Both the position numbers and the translations under genes were made by a program. This document shows, piece after piece, positions 49,642 to 61,269 of a stretch of DNA of 64,000 nucleotides. Under the pieces are notes generated by a model. It was not told where the DNA came from and made no database searches. It worked only from the letters and a program-made list of their open reading frames with translations. The DNA is from Chaetorhynchus papuensis (Eukaryota > Chordata > Aves > Passeriformes > Rhipiduridae): assembly GCA_013396525.1 (NCBI GenBank), contig VWYX01000273.1, positions 124,001-188,000 on the forward strand. Direction: 5' to 3'. Within the stretch, counting starts at the first letter, position 1. The number at the start of each line of letters is the position of its first letter.

Positions 49642-52393
49642 CATCTGCAGGGCGATAGGTGAGCCTACGGCACGCGGTGACACTACAAATGCAAGTGAAC
49701 ACAACAAATAAAAGCAATACCAGCAACTTGCACTTAGGTAATGTGAGTTTAGAATATATGCCCAACTATGTTCCTGAACAATGCACTGTGAATTGTTAGC
49801 TCTGCTTCACTGACAGTGGTCCTGGGGGAGTCAGGGGTTCAGGCTCCTGTTTCTTAATTCTTCAAACTTTATAAAAATGCAAAAAGAGAGTGTAGGCTCG
49901 AGAGGGTGATGGTCACGGCAGCAACGACCTGCTGAAACACGCACTTTTGACATTCAGCATCGCTCAGTAGAGGGCAGCAGCACCTCAGCTTAGTGCCAGA
50001 CTGAGCCCAGCAAAGCAAGAATTCCTGGGAAAAAAATCCCCCTGTTCACATCTGGGAATTAGTATGTAAGAAAATATAAAATTGTGAATAATAACAGTAA
50101 GCAAAGTTGCTCTGTTGAAAAGAAAAAAGTTCAGGTCAAAGATTAGGTTTCCAAGTTTGTGTGCAACAAGAAAAACTGGACACCTTCCTAGCTTCAACTG
50201 CAAATGCACTCTTCTGGAAAAATAAATTGAAGCACATAAAATAAACAAACCAAATAAATTTTAAAAAGATAAATTATCTAATTATAATTCAGTATACACA
50301 TCTTGATGCAACAGAAAAAGTGAAGTCAGGACTGAGCAATTTGTTAACAAAATACTGCTGTTGTTCAGGGCATTTTAGAAGTAAATGGAAGTGGCTCAGA
50401 CCCCACAGCCTGAACCTAGAAGGATATTGCAGGTGCTTGTTTCTCAGGCTTATGAGACTTGCTTCCCTTAATGTCCAGAAAAAAACACTTTCACACTTTT
50501 CATCAGAGTCAGGCAAGTCCACCCCACACCCCCACGAGCGTGGAGTTGCACACCACGGTGTGACGCGGGTACCCTGGTGCCTCCTGGTTTGGAATTTAGC
50601 ACTGTGGGGATGTGAGTTGTGGCTGCCACCAGGATGCCACCTGGCACGCTGCAGTGACCTCTGCCAGGCCCCAAGCCAGCCTGGCCCGGTCAATCCAGGA
50701 CTCCCTGCTGGTCCAGCCTCCTGGCACTCATCTTGACTCTTAAGTCCTAAAAAGTCCGCACCACCCTGAAACACTGCTCAAAACGGAGTGCCTAGGAACA
50801 GGCTTTCCTGAAGCCAGCAAGATAACAAGGCCATTTAATCATCCAAAAATATGTGGCCTCAGCTTTGTCCCTCAAGGATATAAACATCTCTTTTTAACCA
50901 CACTTGGCAGCAACAGTCTTTCTCCTGGATTTCAGCTTTCTAGAACAGTCATAGGAAAGCCAATCCTTGCATGACTTGACTGAAAATTGGATGGTACATG
51001 GGGAAACCAACATCTTGTAGAGACAGAGCTTAAACCTGTGTCTGGGGCAACATATTTCAGTACACTTTACACTCCTGTGTCCTTTTTTGTCTAAAGGGTA
51101 CATTTTGGAGAGAGGAATCGCTCTATGCTCATGTGTCTTCACTATAAAAGGACTGAGAAATAGGAGGAAAAAAGACAAAAAGTATAGGAAAAAAAGATAC
51201 AACTCAAAGGACACGTGCAAACAGCCTTTCAGCTTGTAAAATGAGACAGGGCAGTGCTTGTTCTGCAAGTCTTGGCAAGGCTGAGGTGCAAGACCTGCTT
51301 GGAGGAGACCTGTGTTGTCAGGCCCAGGTGGATGTGAACAAAACCCAGACTTCTCCAATGGAAGCTCAAGCATAAAACCCCCAAACCAACGAGATTCTTA
51401 TGAGGTTAGCTGGCATTTTATGAGTACTAGTGATTGGCCATAGTCTTCTAGACAAGCATGCTGATGCCTAAGTCTCTGCATGTTTAACGCAGAGCCTGGA
51501 GGATTTGTCTCCAAAGCATCAGTACCAAGGGGGGAAGGGGCAGTAACAGCGTCCCAGGGGATCCCTCAGATCCAGCTTCCCACCACACTCATATTATTCT
51601 CCTCAAACCTAACCGCCATCAAATGCTGCCAAGGTTTCAGCTTGGACATTAGGTCTGGTCCTGGAAGCTGTACTTCAGGGAGGATATAGGTCTGGGAGCA
51701 GAGCTGAGCAAGAAGAACGACAAAAGACTGGGAAATACAGTCTGTGAGGAGCAACCTTGGCACTGTTTACTGAATAAAAACCACTGAGGACTACTGAAAA
51801 CAGACCCAGAAACTCTGTGAAATGTGTAGAAAAATACCCATTTCAGAGGGATGCTGTAGAAGATCTCCCAAGGCGCTTTTCCAGGGTAACATTGTACAAT
51901 TCTATGAAATATCAGGTTTAGAGATCAGTCTAGAGTAACAAGGGCAGCAAAGAAAACAGTCTAATAGTTTTATCTGGTTTTTACAGTCAAGGAAATTGGA
52001 AGCAAGGACCTAATCCCTTGACTCTGAGATATTGCAGTTTTCAGATGGAAAATTCTCACAAAACCCCCTGCAACAAAACAAAGGCATATTGTGCTTTAGC
52101 CAGTAAATACATTTGAGTTGCCACTCTTTGGTTTCTCAATGTATGGGATGCAATTTCCTCTTACTCCCTCCAATGGCATCCCTGTGTCACCCAGCCACAG
52201 CCCCTGATCTGTTTGCACAGTGCAAACCCAGGCTCCAGCAGCAGGCCACTTCAACGAGGGGCATGGGCAAATATGCCAAGGCAAGACCAAAGGCCCAGGG
52301 TAAGAATAATCATCAGCCTGGTCTTCAGCTTGCCTTGTAACCCTTTAAAGGTGTTAGCAAAACTAACCTGAGCATCAACATGCACAGGTTATC

Positions 52394-52420
52394 CAGGATC
52401 CTGTTTGTTATCAGGATCCT
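52394..52420. repeat. duplicated palindrome around GGATCC
   Basis: CAGGATCCTG is itself a 10-bp palindrome. After TTTGTTAT the first nine bases, CAGGATCCT, recur. The pair can fold as a 9-bp stem or as two cruciform cores. Confidence 0.85.
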
Positions 52421-54360
52421 CTCTGTTTGTGTTGGTCCTGCCACAGTGATGGCTGAGTCACGCTGGGATGTTAAAAAGAGAGAATTTAGTCACCAAACTT
52501 CAGGGAAGAGGGAAGACATCCCACCAAAAAAATCAAGGCTCCACACTCCAGCAAGACAAGCAAGCCTAGACCACGAAGAGGACAACTGCTCTACTTCTGC
52601 CCCACGCTTGAGTAGCAATGCCTAGAAGGAAGGAAGGAAAACATCAGCAAAGCCAAGGAAAACGGGTTCGCTGTGGGTACACAATGCAAAAGCACAAAGT
52701 CACTCCCTTTCTCTGTGTGCCTGTTTGTTTCTGTTGCACAGTTAATTCTTCATGCTGACCTTGTAAGGACAGGCACATTAGGGAATTTCAGATGGTGCTG
52801 TAATGTCTTGGCCATTGAAAACTCTTCCTTATTTTGTCTGAAATGTTCTGTGGGTGCTTTCTTTAGCAGCTTTATTGGCTCTGCTGCAGATTGTTTTTGT
52901 GCTGGTTTGCAGGAACGTCAGGTAGTTTGGGGGGGAAGATTATTTTTGTTATTTTTTATGTTAGAATCACTAATTTGATAACAGTAACTAATTTGCCAGT
53001 TATTATATTCCTAGTGATCCTCCATTCTCTTATTTTCTTATTTTATAGTCCCACTGTTCATACTGTCATGGTGAGCACCATGTAACTGTGGAGGGAAAAC
53101 ACAGGATGAGAAATAGGCAAGGTGAGAGTTTTGCCATTCCTAGATCCATGGCCACTTACTGAAAAAAAGGAAAATAACCTTCCAGGGATGCTGCAGAACT
53201 CTCCAAAAGGTCCATGTGGTGCTGGTGAGAAACTGCACATGAACCCAGCTCCAGGGGTGAACAGCTCCCACAGTACTGGAGGATGGAAAATTTCCAGTCC
53301 TGCCCTCTCCCCTTGCTCTGACAGGTTTTGTAGCATTGCTGTCCTTCCTGTGGCTTCCTTCCCCTGACTGAACAGCTGCCATGAGTACCCCAGACACTTG
53401 ACACTGGACATTAAGTCTGTGCTTGAGCAGGAAGCCGTGATGGGCTCCAATGCCCATCTCTCAGCCTCGTGTGCAAATCATAATGGCCATTTCTCGTTCA
53501 GGTGAAGGAGAACAAGGAGCATCCTAAGGACACCCTGATCCCTGAGAACCAGTGTGTGTTAGTCATGACTACCACCTCTTCAGTTTCCAGTTAAATGAGC
53601 CTGCTGCTCCAGTACCTAGTTGTGGTTTAGCCACATACGGAGGAAATGTTGTGTTTTGTGTCAGGTGGGAGATCATTAGCCCTCCTGCTGTGTCTCCTGT
53701 TCTCCCTCATGGTCTCTCAACCCTTTTTTCCATGAGGCTTTACCCTCCAAGGAAGTCTGAACCCTGCTGTACTGGAGTTGCTTGCTGCTGTGTGCCCTCT
53801 GAGCCCCTGGGTTATACACTTCGTATGTCAGCTAACACAACCTTATCACCTCTGGTTTTCAGAACTGTTGGAACTGCTCTACTCTTTGCCCTGCATTTTG
53901 GTCTTAAAAGTGGCCATTTAAGACCAGGCCCGTCCTTCTTGAAAAGCAGCCAGAGTCCATACTGTTCTCGCCTGCCAGCATTCCCCAAATCTGCTGCTTA
54001 TTCTTCCACCCAGACCTCATTTTTATTTCTCTTCCGTTTTAAAACTTTGTAAAACTTAAAAATAGTTCCCTGCAAGTTCAGAGAAAAAGCTCAAGCCAAA
54101 AAAAAAAAAAAAATTGCAACAACAAATCAGATAAGATGAAAACAGAAAGGGAAAGGGGGGAGGGCATGCCACAAATTATATCACTGTCAACATGGAAATG
54201 CTTAAAGAATGCATATTGAGAAACAACAGGAATTAAGAGGCCACAGCTGTGTGATGAGAAGTGATAAGAAACTGCCATCCTTTAATAAGGAGTCCTAGGA
54301 GACATGCTTCAAATGCCCTTTTTCCCCAGGCCTCCCAAACTCCAAACAAACAGTACCTGC

Positions 54361-54405
54361 AAAAAAAAAAAAAAAAAAAAAAAAGAGAGAGAGAGAAAGA
54401 GAAAG
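54361..54405. repeat. 45-base homopurine tract (A24 then GA-rich)
   Basis: Twenty-four A bases followed by GAGAGAGAGAGAAAGAGAAA and G, with no pyrimidine on the plus strand. No target duplication or SINE/LINE body is visible upstream to explain it as a retroposon tail. Confidence 0.95.
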
Positions 54406-54778
54406 TTATCATAATGAAAAAGAAACCCTTCATTTACTCTTGTTCTGGATGAAACAAGAGTTGAGCTGAATCAATGAGCAAATAAAATACATATGTTAAA
54501 GGCTTTTGAGACCATCAATGGAAAAAGGAGGAAGAAAAGAAAAGGGGAGAAGGTGGTGGTGGTAAATAACAGTATAAACTCTGCAATTGTTACTAGTCTG
54601 TCAACAGACATACTTTAGGGATTTTCTCGTTAAGCCAGAGGGATATATGGTGGCAGTAGAGGATTTCAACGTTTCACATTTATTTAAAGTTGTCCACACA
54701 CTTTGACTAAAAACACACACAAACTTTCATGTTGGAGGAGTCTTAGGTAAAGGTCTGTTTTAGTAGACATTTGCTTGA

Positions 54779-54883
54779 TTTTTTTAGGTGTTTTTTTGTT
54801 TTGTGAGGTTTTTTGTTTGTTTTGTTTTTCTTTGTTTTTGTTTCTGGTTTTTGGTTTTTTTTGGTGGGTTTTTCTTTTTTGTC
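54779..54883. repeat. T/G-rich low-complexity tract
   Basis: About 105 bases almost wholly T and G (TTTTGT, GTTTG and GGTTTTT units), with very few A or C. It creates the phenylalanine-rich artefact frames on the plus strand. Confidence 0.9.
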
Positions 54884-55740
54884 TGCTGTGCAAACTTTTC
54901 ACATAAAAGACAGAGAAAAGCACTTTCACTCCTGCCATGTCTTAAAAATACCATCCTTCTGGTTATTTATTTGTTTTAAGCGCTGTGCTGCGTACCTGAG
55001 CACTTTGCAGAGCAGTTTAAGTGCAAATGCATCTCTACTCTACAGGATGTTCTTTCAATTGTACCTTGGTCTGATCTCTTCTGGATTGTCTCTAATGTTG
55101 CCAGCTTTAACTGTGAGTTGGGAAACAGTTCATGGCCTAATTAAAAGCGCAGCTTCTGGACTCTTGGGACTGTGTGCTATTTAGTTTCCCCTTGGAGAAA
55201 GGATGCCAGTACAGATGTAAGGAAAAGCCTGGAAGTGCCACATGAATGCACCCAAGAGCCTGGAAAGCCAGAACATAAGAAGTTAAAAGGTATCTCAAAT
55301 TCTTTATAATATTTAAAATAACGCTACCAAAGATTTGTGAAATGCCAGCGTTGGCACGAACAAGATTGCATAACACCCTAGAGGTTTAAGTGTTGATTGA
55401 AATCAAACAATTAACAATAAGAAATGATAATAAAAATTAAGAACAGTAGGAAAGAAATATTTGGCAAGAGATTGAAACTGTAAACATACTACTCTGAATT
55501 TAATATTTTTAAATTAAAATTTCTCGAATTACTGTAAATACTGTAAGAAATGAAAAACAGAGCTTTGGAAGAATGAAGCTATTGAATTAGGTAAGTATCT
55601 CATTAGCACAGGCTGATTTTCAGAGGCGACCAGGTCTGTCTGTGACAGCAACAAAGTGCATTACACTGGAAAACTGAGACTTGTAGTCAGGGGTGTCGGC
55701 ACAGGCTCTGGTACCAGTGTTAGCCACTTGCTATAAACAA

Positions 55741-55768
55741 ACACACAAAACCAAACAAACAAACAAAT
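55741..55768. repeat. CAAA microsatellite
   Basis: ACACACAAAACCAAACAAAC and further CAAA units. Confidence 0.85.
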
Positions 55769-56025
55769 GTCTTTTGGTGGAAGTTAACTTCCTTCCCCAG
55801 TCACACAAGCTGTGCTCAGGTTATGTAGGCAAATATTTGTCATTTGATAAGGGGTTATGATCTGCTGACCTTGGAATTAGTGTTGATTGCCAGTAAAGCA
55901 GAGTTCCTAAGAGCTGTTGTTACAAGCAGGGAGCCAAACTGGTCAAAAGTTTCCTGTGTAATTTATGTCAGGTTGCTCTGAGGTTGGTTTTGTTGTTTTT
56001 TTTTTTTTAACTTTATGTTCTCCAG

Positions 56026-56214
56026 AGAGCCATGCTCCGGTGGTTGGTAGGAACTACAGATCAGCTGGCAAGATCTCATCATCAGCTACACCTTCGGATG
56101 CCCGTGCTGGGGAAGTGTGGTGAAAAGGGTGCTCTGCAATTTTCTCACCCTGTGGACAGGACTAAGAGGATAAGGAGAGCAAAAGCTCAGACCTTTGTAT
56201 GTACAGACAACCAG
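56026..56214 (+). other. exon-like open segment, phase-0 symmetric (best candidate exon)
   Basis: A long T-rich tract (55996-56008), ACTTTATGTTCTCCAG acceptor ending at 56025, and a CCAG|GTAGGC donor at 56215 bracket 189 bases, exactly 63 codons. The segment is open from end to end in the frame matching a phase-0 exon (RAMLRWLVGTTDQLARSHHQ at the start, KAQTFVCTDNQ at the end); the next frame hits TAG within about 25 bases. An ATG is at 56032. I do not recognise the peptide and no partner exon is visible. It could be a lineage-specific or noncoding-RNA exon, or coincidence. Confidence 0.22.
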
Positions 56215-56414
56215 GTAGGCAATTGTGATGCTTGTCACGATTGATTGCTCCTAGTCTGCGCCCACTACTGTGCCCCTGCATTTGGGACTTTAGGTTTATT
56301 ATAAAAGCACTGGTGCACCTACTGTAGGTCAGAGTTTGCAAACTCCTGCACAGGATCAAGCCATTAAACCCTGCTGCAGAATGCTCAAGGGTGGGAGTGT
56401 GCCATGTCCTATGT

Positions 56415-56467
56415 GCCTGTGTGACCTCAAAAGCAATCCTAAAAGCAAGCCTGTGTGACCTCAAAAG
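56415..56467. repeat. 19-bp direct repeat, period 34
   Basis: GCCTGTGTGACCTCAAAAG occurs at 56415-56433 and again, unchanged, at 56449-56467, separated by a 15-base spacer CAATCCTAAAAGCAA. Confidence 0.93.
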
Positions 56468-59260
56468 TGAAAAAAAAGAGAACGTTGGAGACCCAAGTCT
56501 TAAATAAAGACAGTTGCTCTGCTGCTTTCTGGAAGTCATTCTTCTCATTACTCACATGTACAGCATGCTCAGAAACATTTCTCAACCTCAGAAGTTTCGT
56601 ATATTCACTCTAGGATTGCAGTCATCATCTTCCCGAGTACACGCTTCCAGTTTTCCAGTAAGAAAACCAATAGGAAATGGAGCAAGTGATCGTATCTGAT
56701 AAACCCGAAAGCTGCTGCAATGAACAATGCTGGGGCGTCAAAACTCTTCAGCGCCTACCAAAAGATGGCCAGTGGGTTTGTAGAAATGGGGCTCTACCAG
56801 CAAGGAGCTGAGCATTTGTCCTTCATACAGCAGAGCTTGCCATAACTAAACTTAGACATGTGAGTGAACCCAGAAAAGTTGATTTTTTTTTTCCTTTTTA
56901 AAGATTTGCTTTGTCCACCTCCTCATTTTCTGCTTTCCATAGCCTGGAGGGCATGGCGTGCTGTGTCCAAACTGCATCTAACACTTTAACCACAACTAGC
57001 TGTTAAAAAATAAAAATAAGCTCAGATCCCCGTGCTTGCTCACACTAGACATATGCATGCCAAGATTTTTTTAAAGTGAGTAATACTTTGAAGAACCTTT
57101 GGTTTCCAGTTGTTTTAATGTGTGCCACCTCTCCCTAATCCCCTTCCCAAACTTTGGGGTATCCATCCCTTAGATTGCATAGAAGCTCATATCTCCCAGC
57201 ACTTGGGGGTTATCATAGTCCAGTGGTGTCCAGATCTGTAACGCCTTCTCAATATATATGGACTGCTGGTGAGGCTCCTTAAAAGTGTCAGTGCCACAAA
57301 GGACTTGAATTGGGATAAAGACAGAGGTGAAGGAATCAGATAAATTTTTCTGGACATGAAGACCCATACAGAAGGTCTTGGAGAGGGTGGGTGCAAGGAG
57401 GTATGCAAAGAGCACAGCAGATGCCAAGATCTTTCTCTCCTGAGGGAATAGCCTGCACCAAAGGATTCTGCCAAACTGGTATGTGGAGTGGTGGTGCCTG
57501 GGACAGGTGCCTTCCTCTGGCTTCTTTCTCGGTGGCAGGAGCTCTTAATGATCTTGCAATGATGACAGCGAGGCCCAGCTAGAGCCCTGAAAACACACTC
57601 CTGTGCAAGCACTCTGTCCAAACCAAGTTTCTGCTCTGGACGGCGTTAATTCATGTCAAAATTCAACAGGTGGCTAAAATGAGTGAAAGTGCTCGTAGGA
57701 GCAGTAGGAGGGGATGTGAAAGATGTCTATCAAAGACAAGCATTTTATCCCTCAGCATCTTCTTCAAATGTTAATTATATGTTCCCTTAACTTCTCTTCT
57801 TGAGTTTTATTTATTTGAAAACAACACTGTACTTCAGGATGCCTGGTTGGTTCCTCACTGCTAACAGAGAGAATATATTTTGCCTACCCAAGCAAAGTAT
57901 TTCCCTTGTTCTGAGGCCAGGAGATCTTCCCCTGTGAGGCAGACACGGCTAATTGAACTGGACCAAGAGCAGACTGCTTTGTTTAGGACACTAAACTTTT
58001 CAAGCAACTTACCTACTCTGGAGCCCAGCCACATCTTGGGAAGGGGGTAAATTCTTTCTCATGACCACAATCACAGGGAAGGAGGGGGTGAACCAGAGCA
58101 AGAGCATGCTGAGGCTTTTCATCAGCCCTTGAAGGCTGGTTTCATGCCCACCCCCACTCTTCTGGGATGCTGCTGGAGTCTATACACCCACAGCCCAGCA
58201 CACCAAGACAGGGCAATCCTTTGAAGGATTTCAGCTGTGTCTCCCATCTTCCTCTTCCAACACCTGCTGGATGGTCCCTTCCTCCCTCTCATGAGCATAT
58301 CACATCGTGACTGCAAAGTCCTCCAAGACCTCTCCATACTGATAAAGTCAAACCTGAATTTAAGGTATAGCATACTGTCACTTTTCACAGGTCCCAGTAA
58401 GCCCTCTGGGCTTCTGTCCTGCATTTATTCACCTTCCACCTGGTGTGATGACATAAACAAATGCTCATGTCTGAAGGAGGATATTTTCCAGCTTCCGGAC
58501 TCCACTATGGCCTCGGCAGGTCTCTAACTACCTGCAGTGTTTCCAACATGTCCACGTTATCACTGGTGGCCACACCAAAAGCCCCTGAACCTTTTATGCT
58601 CTTTATGGCAGGAGTGCAGCTGATCACACAGGCAGTTCCTCTTCACTTCCAAGATGTGATGAGCACTAATTTATTTTAAACACAGCTTTTCTGGATAACC
58701 AGCAACTTGCAAGAGCAACCTACTTTCAAAATGTTTGTAGCCCAAAGAGGGCTAGCAGCTAGGTTTTCAGTTTGCAGCCTTCAAAGATGTAGGAAGCAAG
58801 AGATCTGCTGCAAACATCCCCCTTGTTTTTGGGGCAAGTCTGAGCCATGCAGATTTAATTGCTTATTGACCCTGATATTGTTAAACCTGAGCCAGGAGCT
58901 AGAAATGGGACCCAGGCACCGCTGACACAGCCGCACTTTGCAGAATCACATTGTTCACAGCCCTGTTGCACAGACCTGCCTCAGCACAGGCCGGCACTCA
59001 TGCAATTTAAAGGATCAGGGGAGTAGCAGAGAACAGACCCTTAATTAATGGCTGCTTCCCAGAACTTTCCTACTTAGCTGGCAGGGGCGGTGATTGCCCT
59101 GTATCGCTGCTCTGTTCCTCTCTAAGGGTTGAGCACATCCATTGTGTGGCTCGTGCCACTCCCCGCTTCGAGGGGGCAGCTGGGCTGCTGTGGGAAGTGC
59201 CCAGAGCAAGGTCCCAGGTCCCTGACAGGCCCTCCTGATTTCCCCCCCGGCTCTTTTGTT

Positions 59261-59300
59261 GGCTTCGCATGGCGGCAGGCGGCCGCGCGTGCTGCGTGAC
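59261..59300. promoter_or_regulatory. CpG-dense patch with NotI site
   Basis: Seven CpGs fall within 31 bases (59266-59296), including GCGGCCGC at 59279-59286 followed directly by GCG. CpGs are otherwise sparse in the window. Such a cluster usually means an unmethylated regulatory site or a young GC-rich sequence. It is too short for a CpG island. Confidence 0.4.
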
Positions 59301-59421
59301 TTTCTACATGCCGGGGGATACTTCAGATGACATGATGGACATTCCTCCTTTGAACCCAGCCCAAGCCCATGCCAGAAGGGCCCATGATAGATTCCCCGTG
59401 CCATCCTGCAAAACACGCTGA
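59269..59421 (+). CDS. small ORF starting in CpG patch (speculative)
   Basis: ATG GCG GCA at 59269 opens a 50-codon frame ending at TGA 59419-59421. The start (MAAGGRACC) and the next part (TFYMPGDTSDDMMDIPP) look like a typical vertebrate N-terminus, and the ATG is followed by G at +4, although -3 is C. It could be a first exon, a short peptide or chance. No TATA box or donor was identified with confidence, and the minus strand is also open here (59045-59416). I do not recognise the peptide. Confidence 0.12.
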   Translation: MAAGGRACCVTFYMPGDTSDDMMDIPPLNPAQAHARRAHDRFPVPSCKTR

Positions 59422-59720
59422 ATTATAGCACCTTTTAACCACAGCCCAGGGTAAACAATACAGCCTGTACCACGGCTCATAAACAGTCCTCATTATTACA
59501 AAGGGCATTTCAAACGCGGTGTGCTACGGCTTGACCTTAAAAGCTATAGACAATCTAGCGGAGCACAGACGGTTTCATAAAGTACAATCACTTCCTGCAA
59601 TTCTTGGGGCAGTGCAGCCGGAGCCGTGCAAATCCTGTTTTCCCTGCATTGTTTCCTGCATGTGAATATCATCAGTCTAGTGGTGCTCGTAACCATGGCA
59701 CTCGTTAAACAGGAGCAGGG
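59380..59720. promoter_or_regulatory. candidate conserved noncoding element
   Basis: Retained CpGs occur at intervals (AACACGCTG, CCACGGCTC, AAACGCGGTG, CTACGGCTTG, CTAGCGGAG, AGACGGTTT) within otherwise AT-balanced sequence containing CTGAATTATAG, GTAAACAATAC (forkhead-like GTAAACA), ATTATTACAAAGGGCA and CATAAAGTACAATCA. This is the kind of composition seen in deeply conserved enhancers. No comparison was possible. Confidence 0.3.
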
Positions 59721-61269
59721 AGACTTGTGATAAAGCCATCCAGGACTCCAAGGATTTGCATGGGGCCAGCAACCTTGGGTGGACAAGGCAGAGCTGCCAG
59801 CATTCACTTCAGAAGATCAAGCAAGCAAAATATGCAAAAGAGAAGTGCTTTAAGAACAGCTACTGGGTAAAACTGCAGTCAGACCCAGGTTTAGGTCAGC
59901 CAGGATAGTGGGAGCACTGTCTGTCTTTGGGGAAAGCCTTTGATCCTGCCTGAAGGTCCACATGCCTGCAAGGACACAGGGATACTCACAACGACATCTG
60001 CACAAAGCAAGAGCAGGTCTGTGGGAGGTACAGAGGTCAGGGAGGATCACACCTCTCTCCACCTTAGTCACCTCTCCATTTCCTTGCGTATAGGAGAAAA
60101 AAAAGCATTGAACAGAAGTAGTACTGCAGAAGACGTAACTGAAGGTAGACCCTTGGCAGTATAATCAGTTTATGCTCTGGATGAGATTATTAAAGAGTCT
60201 GATTTATTCAATATCTCTGAAGGGTTATCATGTTACCAGACAACACCAGGACAGATCCTGCCTGGCGTATTCAGGACTTCCAAACATTTCAAACATTACG
60301 TTTTTATGGAGAAGTCCGTGTAAGTGAGCGCACACAATTACACATTTGACAAACAAAAGCTGATGGGCTGCCCAGCAGGCATCTGGCCATCATCAGACGC
60401 CTCAGTGCTTTGCAGTCCTTGCCACATTTGGGAACTAAAGCATCAGCAATACCCTGCTTCATACTTGAAGGTACCTGATCAACAAGATGTTGGAGGTGTA
60501 ATTGCCCCATAAAAGGCTTAATTTACAGACTCCTGCATCCCATAATGAAACCAACAGCGCCGAGCCTGACCTCGGTGTACAAGGCAGCACCTGCAGAGAC
60601 AGAACCAGGCAGGGGTTACTGCAAATCTCAAGGCAAGTAAAGGCTTGATGATGGGGAAATTTTAGATGAGTAATTAATCAAAGAGGGCTGGACACAGTTC
60701 ATTGTGTTCTTTAAATACTATAGAAAAAAGCCTGTTTCCAAGTAAGGAGGGTGCCTGTCTGGGGCAGCAGTGCATACTTTAGTCCTGGTGCCACTGAGCA
60801 GGCAGGAATTGAATTCAAGCTTTAAAATGTAAGGCAAGGGGTATGATGATGGTCACAAAATGATTACATTCTTGAAAAGAGTAAAAACCATGAAATGAAC
60901 ATGCGAAGAAATGGTAAGTCAGGTCTCACAGGAAGAAATTCTGGGGGACAGTTAGTATTCAAGCCTACATTTGGACAGCCACAAAGCAGTCTGAGTTGCA
61001 GAAGAGGACAGCAGGTAAGGCTGAAGAGAACAGGGCGGCACCAGCACCTTATGGAGGATTACCGTAAGGAAGAAAGCTTATCAAGGGAGTTAATGTAGAA
61101 GTGGAAGCACAGGCTTGTGCTGGTGAATGAATATAGAGGAATAGCACAAGCATGTAAATGCAGAATGAACAGCGACTAGCAAGTGGTGTGAAAGCTTCCC
61201 AGATACCCAGAAACAACCAGACAGCACAGGAGAACACATTGCTTATTGGATAAACAGGAGAAATAAGGG

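Larger units (their letters stand above)
45610..61269. other. unique noncoding sequence with structured motifs
   Basis: No gene recognised in 15.7 kb. Contents listed separately: hairpins at 46557-46622 and 46825-46848, a G-quadruplex motif at 47479-47512, tandem duplications at 49606-49641 and 56415-56467, a purine tract at 54361-54405, a T/G-rich tract at 54779-54883, the exon-like 56026-56214 and the CpG patch and candidate element at 59.26-59.72 kb. The 161-codon minus frame 50289-50774, 159-codon minus frame 50894-51373 and 166-codon plus frame 53552-54052 overlap opposite-strand frames or show no domain. Confidence 0.45.

Noticed and set aside
50289..50774. Overlapping 161-codon minus and 138-codon plus frames
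   Set aside because: Both strands are open over the same GC-richer stretch, which points to base composition and not coding; no family recognised.
53552..54052. 166-codon plus-strand frame
   Set aside because: Low-complexity Ser/Pro/Cys-rich translation without motifs; opposite-strand and alternative frames are similarly open nearby.
57170..57427. 85-codon minus-strand frame with a protein-like C-terminal part (IWTPLDYDNPQVLGD)
   Set aside because: Looks plausible by eye but matches nothing I know, and an overlapping 144-codon frame covers the same DNA. Worth a database search but not supportable as a gene.
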